From contig CBDANA010000008.1 of NCBI GenBank assembly GCA_965197385.1, positions 682,001 through 746,000 on the forward strand: a DNA stretch of 64,000 nt. The letters run 5' to 3'. Numbering within the stretch: the first letter of the stretch is position 1; each line of letters begins with the position of its first letter. Source of the stretch: G963667915 sp965197385. Its GTDB lineage: Bacteria; Acidobacteriota; Vicinamibacteria; Vicinamibacterales; UBA823. Both the position numbers and the translations under genes were made by a program. Positions 33,063-40,888 of the stretch are shown one piece after another. The notes under the pieces were generated by a model that had not been told where the DNA came from, did no database searches, and saw only the letters and a list, made by a program, of their open reading frames with translations.

Positions 33063-35120
33063 ATGCTCACGAGCCGCGCCCCCTTGCGCCTGCGCCCCAT
33101 GCTCGCCGTCTCCGAGCCCGCCGGCCTGACCGACGCGCGGCTCGTCTACGAACCGAAGTACGACGGCGTCCGTGCGCTCGTCGACGTCGAGCCGCCCAGA
33201 CGCAAGAGTGAGTCCGCGCGCGTCACCATCTGGTCGAGAAACGGCAACGACAAGACCTTGCAGTTCCCTGACCTTGTGCCCGCGCTCGCGACGCTCGTCG
33301 CCCGGCGCAAGACCGCGCTGCTCCTGGACGGCGAGATCGTCGCGCTCGACGCGGCGGGCCGCCCGACCACCTTTCTCAGCTTGCAGCCGCGCATCCACCG
33401 CACGACGGTGCGCGAGACCGACCGCGCCGTCCGCGATCGGCCGGTCGTCTACATCGCGTTCGACTTGCTGGAGGAAGGCGGGACCGACCTGCGCAAACTC
33501 CCCTTCGCCGAGCGTCGTCTGCGGTTGCAGAAGCGGTTCGGCCGCAGCTACCGCGCCCGCGTCTGGCTGTCGGAGTGCGTCCCCGCCGACGCGCGCGACC
33601 TCTATCGCCGGGCGCGGCAGGAAGGCTGGGAAGGTCTGATCGCCAAGGAGGTCGGGTCGACGTACCAGGCCGGCCGGCGAAGCCCCGCCTGGCGGAAGAT
33701 CAAACTGCGGCGAAGTCAGGAATTCGTGGTCGGCGGCTGGACCGAACCGCGCCAATCGCGGCAGCACTTCGGGTCGCTCATCGTGGGCGTCCATGATCCT
33801 GATGACTCGCATGATCCTGACGCCGACGCCGACGGCCCCCTCCGCTACGCCGGGCATGTCGGCAGCGGCTTCTCCGACGCAGAGCTCGCGCGCCTGGCCG
33901 AGCGACTGGCGCCGTTGCAGCGTGACCGGTGCCCCTTCGCCGACGTGCCGCCGGCCAACGAGCGCGCTCACTGGGTGGAGCCCACGCTCGTCGTGCAGGT
34001 CGAATGCACCGAATGGATCGCCGGCCACGCCCTACGGCATCCCGTCTACGCCGGCCTTCGCGACGACCGGCCCGTCGAGGCTATCGTACGCGAGCCGGCC
34101 GGCGGCGCGGACACGCCGGCGCCTGATGCCCAGCGAGAGCTGGTGGAGGCGGTCGTCGCCAAGCTCGGCGCGCTCGAGGAGGCGCGCAGGCGGGGCATCC
34201 TTGAGCTCGACGACGGTGTGCGCATTACCGTCGGCAACCTGGAGAAGGTCTTCTGGCCGTCGCTCGGCATCACAAAGGGCGAGCTGCTCCGCTTCTACGC
34301 GCGCATAGCGCCCTATCTGCGGCCGGCCGTCGCCGATCGGCCGCTCGTCATGAAGCGGTTTCCGAACGGGATCGCGGGCAAATCGTTCTACCAGCATCGC
34401 GCCCCCTCACCGCTGCCGGACGGCCTCCCGGTGATGGCCATTCGTGAGAAGCCGGATCGGCCGGAGACCGACGTGCCGTACCTCGTTGGCGGCTCGCTGA
34501 CGACCCTCCTCTATTTAGCGCAGCTGGCCGCTATCTCCCAGGATCCCTGGTTCTCGCGGACGTCGTCGATCGAGCGGGCCGATCTGGCCGCCTTCGACCT
34601 GGATCCGATGCCGGGGGCCGGCTTTCGCCGCGTGCTCGACGTGGCCTGCTGGATCCACGACGAGCTGGAGCGGATCGGCGTGCCCAGCGTGCCGAAGACG
34701 TCCGGGTCGGAGGGGCTGCACATCTACGTGCCGTTACCGCCCGACACGCCATACGCGGCCGGGATGCTCTTCTGTCAGATCGTCGCCACGCTGGTCGCGT
34801 CGAAGCACCCGACGGTGGCGACCGTCGAACGCCTCGTCAAAGCCCGGCCGGAGAAGACCGTCTACATCGACTACCTGCAGAACATCTACGGCAAGACCTT
34901 GGCCACCGCCTACAGCGCCCGCGCCAGCGACTTTGCCGGGGTCTCGACGCCGCTCGCGTGGCGGGAGGTATACGAAGGCGCCAGGCAGAAACTCGACCCG
35001 CGCGCGTTCACCATCCGGTCGGTGATGGCCCGCCTCGAGCGCGTGGGCGACCTGTGGACCGCCCTGCGTACGGTCGAGCCCGCCGATTTGCGGGCCGTGA
35101 TGGCCCTGACCGAGGGCTAG
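33063..35120 (+). CDS. ligD: LigD: ATP-dependent DNA ligase fused to a polymerase domain
   Basis: A 685-residue NHEJ enzyme, start taken at ATG 33063 (33036 is an alternative). Order: a ligase adenylation domain with the active-site Lys in EPKYDGVR (about residue 32) and KxDG-family motifs through PAWRKIKLRRSQEFVVGGW; an OB-fold domain to about residue 340; then a PrimPol-type polymerase domain (ITVGNLEKVFWP, VMKRFPNG, catalytic Asps in AAFDLDPMPG at about residue 512, KTSGSEGLHIYVP, YIDYLQN). The 3'-phosphoesterase domain found in many LigD proteins is absent, and the order is ligase then polymerase. Together with Ku it is a minimal end-joining pair. It ends in TAG. Confidence 0.93.
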   Translation: MLTSRAPLRLRPMLAVSEPAGLTDARLVYEPKYDGVRALVDVEPPRRKSESARVTIWSRNGNDKTLQFPDLVPALATLVARRKTALLLDGEIVALDAAGRPTTFLSLQPRIHRTTVRETDRAVRDRPVVYIAFDLLEEGGTDLRKLPFAERRLRLQKRFGRSYRARVWLSECVPADARDLYRRARQEGWEGLIAKEVGSTYQAGRRSPAWRKIKLRRSQEFVVGGWTEPRQSRQHFGSLIVGVHDPDDSHDPDADADGPLRYAGHVGSGFSDAELARLAERLAPLQRDRCPFADVPPANERAHWVEPTLVVQVECTEWIAGHALRHPVYAGLRDDRPVEAIVREPAGGADTPAPDAQRELVEAVVAKLGALEEARRRGILELDDGVRITVGNLEKVFWPSLGITKGELLRFYARIAPYLRPAVADRPLVMKRFPNGIAGKSFYQHRAPSPLPDGLPVMAIREKPDRPETDVPYLVGGSLTTLLYLAQLAAISQDPWFSRTSSIERADLAAFDLDPMPGAGFRRVLDVACWIHDELERIGVPSVPKTSGSEGLHIYVPLPPDTPYAAGMLFCQIVATLVASKHPTVATVERLVKARPEKTVYIDYLQNIYGKTLATAYSARASDFAGVSTPLAWREVYEGARQKLDPRAFTIRSVMARLERVGDLWTALRTVEPADLRAVMALTEG

Positions 35121-35135
35121 CGAAGGCTTCCGTTA

Positions 35136-35170
35136 CTCCCTCTGCTTCTGGGAGAGGGCGGGGTGAGGGC
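35136..35170. repeat. REP-like palindrome after ligD
   Basis: CTCCCTCTG / GGGAGAGGG arms followed by CGGGGTGAGGGC, the same core as the repeat at 31943. It lies 16 bp after the ligD stop, so it may act as a terminator. Confidence 0.6.
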
Positions 35171-35215
35171 CGCGCTTGCGCCCTCTCGGACACTGCCGAT
35201 ATGATCCGATCTTGC

Positions 35216-35292
35216 GCGCCCGTAGCTCAGCTGGATAGAGCGCCGGGCTTCGAACCCGTAGGTCGGGGGTTCAAATCCCTCCGGGCGCGCCA
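35216..35292 (+). tRNA. tRNA-Arg (TCG)
   Basis: Acceptor GCGCCCG/CGGGCGC, D-arm GCTC/GAGC, anticodon loop CTTCGAA (anticodon TCG), T-loop TTCAAAT, encoded CCA at 35290-35292. The outermost anticodon-stem pair is a C-T mismatch. Confidence 0.93.
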
Positions 35293-35320
35293 CTTTTTTC
35301 GTCGATGAGCAACCGATTTG

Positions 35321-35397
35321 GCGCCCGTAGCTCAGCTGGATAGAGCGTCCGCCTCCGGAGCGGAAGGCCACAGGTTCGAATCCTGTCGGGCGCGCCA
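35321..35397 (+). tRNA. tRNA-Arg (CCG)
   Basis: Same acceptor and D-arm as the tRNA 28 bp upstream, so the two probably arose by duplication. Anticodon stem TCCGC/GCGGA encloses loop CTCCGGA (anticodon CCG). CCA encoded at 35395-35397. Confidence 0.94.
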
Positions 35398-35489
35398 CTT
35401 CCCTCCTGTAATGACGGCCGTGCCACCAATGCGGGAGTAGACGAATTCGCTCGCGCGTAGTACATTGACCTCCGCTCAGCACATGACCT

Positions 35490-35565
35490 GGGCCGCTAGC
35501 TCAATTGGCAGAGCAGCAGACTCTTAATCTGGAGGTTCCCGGTTCGATTCCGGGGCGGCTCACCA
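35490..35565 (+). tRNA. tRNA-Lys (CTT), probable integration site
   Basis: Acceptor GGGCCGC/GCGGCTC, anticodon loop CTCTTAA (anticodon CTT), T-loop TTCGATT, encoded CCA at 35563-35565. A tyrosine-recombinase remnant on the opposite strand runs directly into its 3' end, which marks this tRNA as the likely attB of an integrated element. The outer pair of the anticodon stem is G-G. Confidence 0.93.
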
Positions 35566-36134
35566 ATTTTTCTTCTTTTTCTTCAGTCTGACCCCGATTC
35601 TGACCCCAATCGCTCAGCACCGCGTCGAGTCGCTCGACCGCCCGCTCCTTGAGCCCGAGACTCGGAATGAGATGACTGTAGGTGTCCAAGGTCAAGCTGA
35701 CCTGGGAGTGCCCGAGCATCTCTTGGACAACCTTCGGATGCTCGCCCAACGCGAGTAGCAGCGTGGCGAAGCTGTGGCGGAGGTCGTGAATCCGCATGCG
35801 GGGCAACTCCGCCTGTTCCAGAATCCGGTGGAAGTCCTTCCGCACGTTGGCTCCACCGAGGGGCGTCCCGATGGTCGAAGTGAAGACAAAGTCGGTGCTC
35901 TCCCAGCGTGAACCAGCGACGAGCCGCTCCCGCTTCTGGGTCGCACGATGCCGAATGAGCGCCTGCATGACCACATCCGAGAGCGGCAACTGGCGACGGC
36001 TTCTCTCGCTCTTCGGCTCGACGAGCTGAACTCCACCGTCCAGCCGCTGAAGGGCTCGTTGGATGCTGAGGAACTACCGGTCAAGGTCCACGTCCTTCCA
36101 TTGCAATCCGAGCACCCCCCCCGGTCCCCGGTGA
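35501..36134 (-). pseudogene. Tyrosine recombinase (integrase) remnant with an in-frame TAG
   Basis: The C-terminal catalytic domain of a phage/island integrase. From 36134 leftwards: FTGDRGGVLGLQWKDVDLD with the first catalytic Arg, a TAG at 36074-36076 where a sense codon is expected, then FLSIQRALQRL, RRQLPLSDVVMQALIRH, RIHDLRHSFATLLLALGEHP (His-x-x-Arg), MLGHSQVSLTLDTYSHL (His and the nucleophilic Tyr). The N-terminal arm-binding and core-binding domains are missing. The frame has no stop before tRNA-Lys, and its last 25 residues are only the antisense of that tRNA. It is an inactive trace of the event that brought in the island to the right. Confidence 0.8.
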
Positions 36135-36236
36135 ACCGCCCGCCGCGCACCAGCGTGAGCCCCATTGCACGCCCTTCCAGCCAGCGGTAGGATGGGCGCC
36201 TGCGTGCGCATCGTCGTGGTCGTCTGACGACAGCCC

Positions 36237-36371
36237 ATGACCGTTCGCCACACCCGGATCGTCACCCTCGCCGCCATCCTCATGGCGCTTGGACACGGTA
36301 TGGCAGTGCAGGCGCAGACGTCGGAGATCGACGCGCTGCGGACACTGCACCGTCAGTGTTTGAGGCAATAA
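36237..36371 (+). pseudogene. Orphan signal-peptide fragment
   Basis: A 44-residue frame from ATG 36237: a basic start, a hydrophobic core (IVTLAAILMALGHGMAV) and a typical cleavage region AQA-like (QAQTS), then only about 15 more residues before TAA. This looks like the N-terminus of a secreted protein whose body has been deleted. It is bounded by integrase debris on one side and IS256 debris on the other. Confidence 0.35.
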
Positions 36372-36397
36372 CGAGGTAGGGGTAGAATTTCTTTTCT

Positions 36398-36805
36398 CTA
36401 GCAGGCTGCTGAGCGGGTCGCCACACCGATCAGCATCTGGTCGACCACGCGCCGGTTCAGCGGGTCCGCATTCGCGAATGCCCGGGCCGTTGGCAACGGA
36501 ACCTCCTCGCCGGCGCGCCGCGCACGGGGCCGACGAATCGCCACCTTCCGCCCGCCCAGCACGACCTGACTCGGCGTATGCCCCGTTCGATACGCCTGGC
36601 GCGCAGGTTGATGCGCATACCGTGGCCCACAGACGGCGGCCCGATCCTCTTCCAGCATGGCTTCGAGTACCTTCAGGCCAGACGCGACGACCCGCTCCTG
36701 GAACGCGGCCTGCGTATCAATGAGGATATCGACCAACGGAAGGTGCCGTGGCGTCGGGGATACCGATTGGCGACGGCGAGGGACTGTGCGAGACTGCTTC
36801 TTCAT
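36398..36805 (-). pseudogene. N-terminal fragment of an IS256-family (mutator) transposase
   Basis: A 135-residue frame from ATG 36805. Residues from about 28 on match the start of IS256 transposases: AAFQERVVASGLKVLEAMLEEDRAAVCG, YRTGHTPSQVVLGGRKVAIRRPRAR, and LNRRVVDQMLIGVATR. At that last conserved helix the homology stops and a TAG closes the frame after a few residues, so the whole DDE catalytic domain is gone. No terminal repeats can be identified. Confidence 0.7.
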
Positions 36806-36926
36806 GGCGGCTCCTTACTGGGAGGCTTGCACCTCGGTTTCGTCACCGGTCGTATAGCACGACCAGTGAAGAGCCGCCGCTTCAAATTTCAACAGCTACT
36901 GGGACATCCCCCATCACGTACCAGGG

Positions 36927-37555
36927 TATCGCCATCTTATCGCTAGTACTGGAATACGTCGAAGGCCCGACGCTGCGGGAGATGCTCGCCCCCTCACCTG
37001 GCCTTCGGCCATCCTCTCCCCCTGCGGGGGAGAGGGTCACAGGGAAGCCTCTTCCTCTGGAAGAGGCTTCCCTATAGCCCGACAGATCGCCGAGGCGCTG
37101 GAGGCCGCGCATGAGCAAGGCATCATCCACCGCGATCTGAAGCCCGCGAACGTGAAGGTGAAGGACGACGGCACGGTGAAGGTGCTGGACTTCGGCCTGG
37201 CGAAGGCGCTGCAACCGGAACTGTCCGATCTCGACGCGGCCAACTCCCCCACGATGACGATGACGGCCACCGCCACGAAGATGGGCGTCATCATGGGGAC
37301 GGCCGCGTATATGAGTCCGGAACAGGCGAAGGGCCGGCAGGTGGATAAGCGGGCCGATATCCGGGCGTTCGGCGTCGTGCTGTTCGGGATGCTGACCGGG
37401 CGGCAGGCGTTCGCCTTTTGGATGCATCGGCTCAGCCAACGAAACCTGTTTTGGCAGGCGGCGGACGGAACCGGCGTCGCGGAACAACTTCTGGCCGGGA
37501 TGAGGTCTACGTGCGGCCGTTGTGGATGTACGGGAGCGTACCAGTCGTGACCCGC
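36927..37555 (+). pseudogene. Ser/Thr protein kinase fragment with internal deletions and a repeat insertion
   Basis: Pieces of a bacterial Hanks-type kinase in order: LVLEYVEGPTLREMLA (hinge), a frame-breaking insertion of REP-like sequence at about 36990-37076, then EALEAAHEQGIIHRDLKPANVKV (catalytic loop, Asp of HRD present), VLDFGLAKAL (DFG), MGTAAYMSPEQAKG (activation segment) and RADIRAFGVVLFGMLTGRQAF. The next residues jump to NLFWQAADGTGVAEQLL, a motif of the TolB/PD40 propeller that follows the kinase domain in such proteins. The N-lobe with the ATP-binding Lys and most of the propeller are missing, so no activity is possible. Confidence 0.75.
36988..37076. repeat. REP-like repeat inserted in the kinase pseudogene
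   Basis: Two hairpins: CTCTCCCCC/GGGGGAGAG around 37011-37034, and GGGAAGCCTCTTCC/GGAAGAGGCTTCCC around 37043-37074. The insertion splits the kinase hinge (EMLA) from the next helix (RQIAEALEAAH), which shows that this repeat can move. Confidence 0.6.
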
Positions 37556-37600
37556 CTTTTCGAATGTCATACATAGTGTCTATACTTGGCCGTTCTCAAC

Positions 37601-37687
37601 ATGGCCCTGGAAGTCCCCGACCGCCTGGGTCCGTACGAAGTCGTTGTTGACGGGGCGGCGCGCGCGGGAGGCAGCGACAGTCGCTGA
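37601..37687 (+). pseudogene. N-terminal stub of a Ser/Thr protein kinase
   Basis: A 28-residue frame: MALEVPDRLGPYEVVVDGAA and a short tail. It matches the opening of PASTA-less acidobacterial-type Ser/Thr kinases (RLGPYEV, normally followed by the Gly-rich loop). The Gly-loop and all later parts are missing. It lies just downstream of the kinase fragment ending near 37555 and could come from the next copy in a former tandem pair. Confidence 0.5.
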
Positions 37688-37803
37688 CCGCACGGAAGTC
37701 GATCTCCGCGGTACATCGTAGGGTGGTTGTGACTCGACTAGTGTTGTGTCGATGGGTTCGGCCGCAGGGCCGGATCAGGAAACAGTTTAGGAAGGAGTTC
37801 TAG

Positions 37804-38928
37804 ATGCCGCGTGCCCATCGAGTTGGCTCGGCGCTCGCAGTCGGCGTTGTCGTGTTGTCCGTAATGTTGGGCGAGGAGTTGAACGGCCAGTCCTCCACGA
37901 CCAACCCGTATCGCGCCAGCTTCGGCTGGGAGAACCTCCCTGAAGGAAGAGAGATGGGAACGGTGAGCGGAGTCTTTCCCGATCCGGATGGACAGCACTT
38001 GTGGATCCTGGACCGCTGTGGGGCGAACCAATGCGCCGGAACCGACCTGGAGCCAATCATGAAGTTCGACCTTGATGGGAACCTGGTAGACAGCTTCGGT
38101 GCGGGGCTCTTCGCGTTTCCGCACGGCTTCTTCCTGGATCCCGAGGGATTCCTGTGGGTGACCGAGGGCGGATCGCACGGGGACAGCCGAGCGACGCTGG
38201 GCGAGAGCATGGGCATAGGGCACCAGGTCCTGAAGCTCAACCAGCAAGGCGAGGTGGTGATGAGGCTGGGAGAGGCCGGGGTCTGGGGGGACGGTCGCAA
38301 CCGCTTCAACGGACCCTCGGGGGTGGTGGTCGCTCCCAACGGTGACATCTGGGTGTCGGATGGGCATCGGGGCGGCAACAACCGCATTGTCAAGTTCTCG
38401 AACGACGGCACCTTTCTCCTGGAAGTGGGAGGCGGTGTCGGTTCCGAAAGCAAAGAGGCCGCGCGCTTCAGCGATCCGCACGACATCAAGATGGATGCCC
38501 AGGGTCGGGTCTTCGTCGCGGATCGCGGCAACAGCCGGATCCAGGTTTTCGACCAGGAGGGCACGCTCATCTACATCTGGACGCACTATGGCAAGCCGAG
38601 TGGGCTGTTCATCGACCGCAACGATATCCTTTACGCGGGTGATGGCCTGTCGGGGGCGGTGCGCACCGGCCCCCCCGACCCGTGGCGGAGCAACTTGGGG
38701 TGGGAGAAGGGTATCCGGATCGGAGACCTCAAGACCGAACAGGCGTGGGTGACGCACTTCATTCCTCACCATGAGGAGGATGTCGGAGCTGGAGTCGAGT
38801 TCCTCGGCGTGGATTTCGACGGCAACATCTACGCCGGGGAAGTCAGCCGCCGGCGGCTGGTGAGGTACGTACCGTTCAGGCCACCCGAGGTCTGGGGAAA
38901 CAGATCCGGTGGACGAGGCGAGAGGTAG
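37804..38928 (+). CDS. Exported NHL-repeat beta-propeller protein
   Basis: A 374-residue intact gene inside the decayed island. A signal peptide (hydrophobic residues 8-24) is followed by NHL-type blades: FAFPHGFFLDPEGFLWVTEGG, NGPSGVVVAPNGDIWVSDGH, FSDPHDIKMDAQGRVFVADRGNSRIQVF, PSGLFIDRNDILYAGDG, and FLGVDFDGNIYAGEV. Such six-bladed propellers occur in peptidyl-alpha-hydroxyglycine lyase-like and SMP-30-like exported proteins, but no catalytic residues can be fixed here. GGAAGGAG lies just before the start. A second, broken SMP-30 gene follows on the same strand 95 bp downstream, so the two may once have formed an operon. Confidence 0.75.
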   Translation: MPRAHRVGSALAVGVVVLSVMLGEELNGQSSTTNPYRASFGWENLPEGREMGTVSGVFPDPDGQHLWILDRCGANQCAGTDLEPIMKFDLDGNLVDSFGAGLFAFPHGFFLDPEGFLWVTEGGSHGDSRATLGESMGIGHQVLKLNQQGEVVMRLGEAGVWGDGRNRFNGPSGVVVAPNGDIWVSDGHRGGNNRIVKFSNDGTFLLEVGGGVGSESKEAARFSDPHDIKMDAQGRVFVADRGNSRIQVFDQEGTLIYIWTHYGKPSGLFIDRNDILYAGDGLSGAVRTGPPDPWRSNLGWEKGIRIGDLKTEQAWVTHFIPHHEEDVGAGVEFLGVDFDGNIYAGEVSRRRLVRYVPFRPPEVWGNRSGGRGER

Positions 38929-39253
38929 GAAGGCGAGTTGCGTACGACTCCAAGGGGCGAAGCGACTCTCATGTTCTCGCCCGATCTGCACTACCACGCT
39001 CGCTTACATTCCAGGAGATCAATATGACTCTTAGATTCTTCAAGCGAATGATTCTCGTTACCGTTGTTCTCAGCCTGGGAGCTCCTATCCTGACCCTGGC
39101 GCAGGAAGTTAAGTTAGAGGCCGGAATCAGTTTTCTCGAAGGCCCGACCATAGACCGGGACGGCAACGTCTATTTCACAGACCTCGCATCTGAACGGATC
39201 ATGAAGTGGAGCGAGGACGGCGTACTGACGCCCCTATATGTCAAGACGGTCGT

Positions 39254-40339
39254 TCAGGCCGCCAAGTCTGCGGCTTGGCGCGCTCGGTAGTCTGCCATCA
39301 CGCGCTGAAAGATCTCGCGGGCGAGAAAGCGTTTAAGACAGCGGATGATCTCCCGTTTGGGCCGCCCTTCAGCGGTGCGTCGTTCGACGTAGTTGAGGGT
39401 TGGTGTGTGGAACCGCATCCGCACGATGACGGCCCGGTGGAGCGCGGCGTTGGCCTGGCGATGACCGCCGCGGTAGAGGCGGTGGCGCCCCGTCGTCATC
39501 CCGGACGAAGCCGGGATGGGGCAGGCCCCGCAAAGCTTGGCGAAGGCGGCTTCAGAATGAATCCGATCGGGGGTGTCGCCAAAGATGATCAGCAGTTCGG
39601 CGGCGGTGTCGGCACCGATGCCGAAGCCCTCACGCAGCGTCGGTGAGGTCTGGGTGGTGAGTCGACTCACGTGACGGTCGTGGTCCACGATTTCGACGGA
39701 GAGAGCGAACCAGCGACGGGCGAGCGCCCGGAGGGTATGTTTCGCCGAGGCGGTCGGCGTATCGATCGTGCCGCAGCGCCATCCGCGGCAGCGTTTGAGG
39801 AGCGCCTGGTCGGCGAGCGGGTTGAGGGTCTCTCGCAGCGCGGGCGGCGCGGTGACGACGATCTGCTTCAGCGTGATCATCGCCGAGGTGCGGGCTTTGA
39901 CCGCCGTCCGGCGCGCGACTTTGAGGTGGCGCATCATCTCGACCGCTCCGTCCGCGGTCTTCGGGATGGCGGTCGATTGGCCCGCCAGAACCGACCGCGC
40001 GGCGGTCTCGGCATCCACGGGGTCGGACTTCCCGGCGATTCGACGTGTGCGCCGGTCGCCTCGGTTCACTTCGAGCACCTGGTGCCCGGCTCGCCGGACC
40101 GCGCGAGTGAGTCCCGCCCCGTAGCTGCCGGTGCCCTCGATGCCGAACGCGGCGATGCGGCCGTGACGCTCGGCCCAGGTGATCAGCTGTTGGTAGCCGT
40201 CTGAGTCGGCGGCACACGATCGATCGTCGAGGCGGACCCCCCTCGTGTCGATCGCCACGGCCACGTGGACGTGCTTGTGGGTGTCCACGCCGACGATCAC
40301 CTTCCGCGCGTCAGGCTGGATAGTCCTGTGGTTCGTCAC
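39254..40339 (-). CDS. IS110-family transposase (DEDD recombinase)
   Basis: A 361-residue full-length recombinase. The RuvC-like N-terminal domain has D19 in GVDTHK, E68 in GIEGTGSYG, and D106/D109 in KSDPVDAE, the complete DEDD set. The C-terminal Tnp domain has GIGADTAAELLIIFGD and CGACPIPASSGMTTGRHRLYRGGHRQANAALH, which holds the conserved Ser used for DNA attack. The length is typical. In characterised IS110 members this enzyme works with a bridge RNA that specifies target and donor. All catalytic residues are present, so the copy may be active. Confidence 0.92.
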   Translation of the reverse strand: MTNHRTIQPDARKVIVGVDTHKHVHVAVAIDTRGVRLDDRSCAADSDGYQQLITWAERHGRIAAFGIEGTGSYGAGLTRAVRRAGHQVLEVNRGDRRTRRIAGKSDPVDAETAARSVLAGQSTAIPKTADGAVEMMRHLKVARRTAVKARTSAMITLKQIVVTAPPALRETLNPLADQALLKRCRGWRCGTIDTPTASAKHTLRALARRWFALSVEIVDHDRHVSRLTTQTSPTLREGFGIGADTAAELLIIFGDTPDRIHSEAAFAKLCGACPIPASSGMTTGRHRLYRGGHRQANAALHRAVIVRMRFHTPTLNYVERRTAEGRPKREIIRCLKRFLAREIFQRVMADYRARQAADLAA

Positions 40340-40603
40340 CGGGTGGCCTCCTCGGGTGCTGGTGCGTCGGCCGGATGGGCGGACAGGACTGTGATGGGTC
40401 GACGTTGCAGCAGGCCCCTATTGGGTCACGGCCCATCCGGTCAGACGGGTTGCCGTGTCAATCGCCGACGGACGATGACCGACAGTTCAGTAGCCAGGAC
40501 CGTAGGTCAGTCAACTTGTGGGTCAGGCCAGCGCCCACCGGCACCCACCGGTGTCACTGAGCAACCCCGACAGGCAGGGGAATCATGCTCACAGTCTACT
40601 TAT
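40340..40603 (-). ncRNA. Candidate bridge-RNA region of the IS110 element
   Basis: This 264-bp non-coding end upstream of the transposase has no plausible gene. It contains a perfect 10-bp inverted repeat, CCGGATGGGC (40371-40380) with GCCCATCCGG (40431-40440), enclosing a 50-base loop, plus a smaller CCCC/GGGG hairpin near 40565-40580. Inside the large loop lie GCCCCTAT (40414-40421), identical to the bases left of the insertion point (39230-39237), and TCACG (40426-40430), the complement of CGTGA on the right flank (40604-40608). The polarity is opposite to that described for IS621, so the match may be chance. RNA boundaries are unknown. Confidence 0.35.
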
Positions 40604-40727
40604 CGTGAAGACAGTAACGTGGCGAACGGGATGGTGATCGATACGTAAAATCGGCTGATCATCTGCGAAGGTGCTTCATATGGCCGCTACGGGTTGCAGG
40701 TCTCGGGGTCGAACGCCGCGGACTCGA

Positions 40728-40838
40728 CGAGACTTGACATACAGTTCCCGTCGTATGACGGCCTCGGGAACCGCAGAGCCGGTGATAGTCCTCGACTGGT
40801 TCGAGGAACTCCAGGCGCGGGTGCCGACGGGACAGTGA
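40728..40838 (+). pseudogene. C-terminal fragment of a Ser/Thr kinase/PD40 protein
   Basis: About 36 codons ending VIVLDWFEELQARVPTGQ and TGA at 40836-40838. This tail (hydrophobic strand, Trp-Phe-Glu-Glu-Leu, basic end) is the usual last element of acidobacterial kinases with a TolB/PD40 propeller. It is directly fused to the broken SMP-30 sequence, another deletion joint. The tail at 42190-42233 is a second, similar copy. Confidence 0.55.
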
Positions 40839-40888
40839 ACGCCAGACGTCGGTCTCCACAAGCCCTCACGGGTCCGCCCGATCCCTGG

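Larger units (their letters stand above)
39240..40603 (-). mobile_element. IS110-family insertion sequence, about 1364 bp
   Basis: Boundaries are set by the interrupted SMP-30 reading frame, to within the few shared bases (TAT occurs at both joints). There are no terminal inverted repeats and no target duplication, as expected for IS110. The non-coding ends are strongly unequal: about 264 bp upstream of the transposase and only 14 bp downstream. This is the IS110-group layout in which the long upstream end carries the bridge RNA. Confidence 0.8.
39024..40727 (+). pseudogene. SMP-30-like gene interrupted by an IS110 element and a nonsense codon
   Basis: From ATG 39024: a signal peptide, then ISFLEGPTIDRDGNVYFTDLASERIMKW and DGVLTPLY up to 39239. 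The IS110 element follows (39240-40603). The frame resumes exactly at 40604 with REDSNVANGMVIDT, meets TAA at 40646-40648 where Lys (AAA) is expected, and continues NRLIICEGASYGRYGLQVS before losing similarity near 40727. Precise removal of the IS would rejoin LTPLY to REDSN in frame. The rest of the propeller is missing; the next sequence is a kinase C-terminal fragment. Confidence 0.75.

Noticed and set aside
31977..34028. A 683-codon frame giving Ku a long N-terminal extension
   Set aside because: The extra part covers the divergent ligD 5' region and has no domain; Ku family similarity begins exactly at ATG 32840.
35501..35575. Real C-terminal extension of the integrase
   Set aside because: The last 25 residues are only the antisense of tRNA-Lys.
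5141..36076. TAG read as a sense codon (recoding or stop suppression)
   Set aside because: Three genes have an in-frame TAG, but TAG also ends intact genes here (RND permease at 22729, ligD at 35120, egtD at 7673), no suppressor tRNA is seen, and a fourth pseudogene has TAA. Decay is simpler.
39240..40603. Terminal inverted repeats or a target duplication for the IS110 element
   Set aside because: Only a shared TAT is found at the two joints, which is normal for IS110 elements and too short to count as a duplication.
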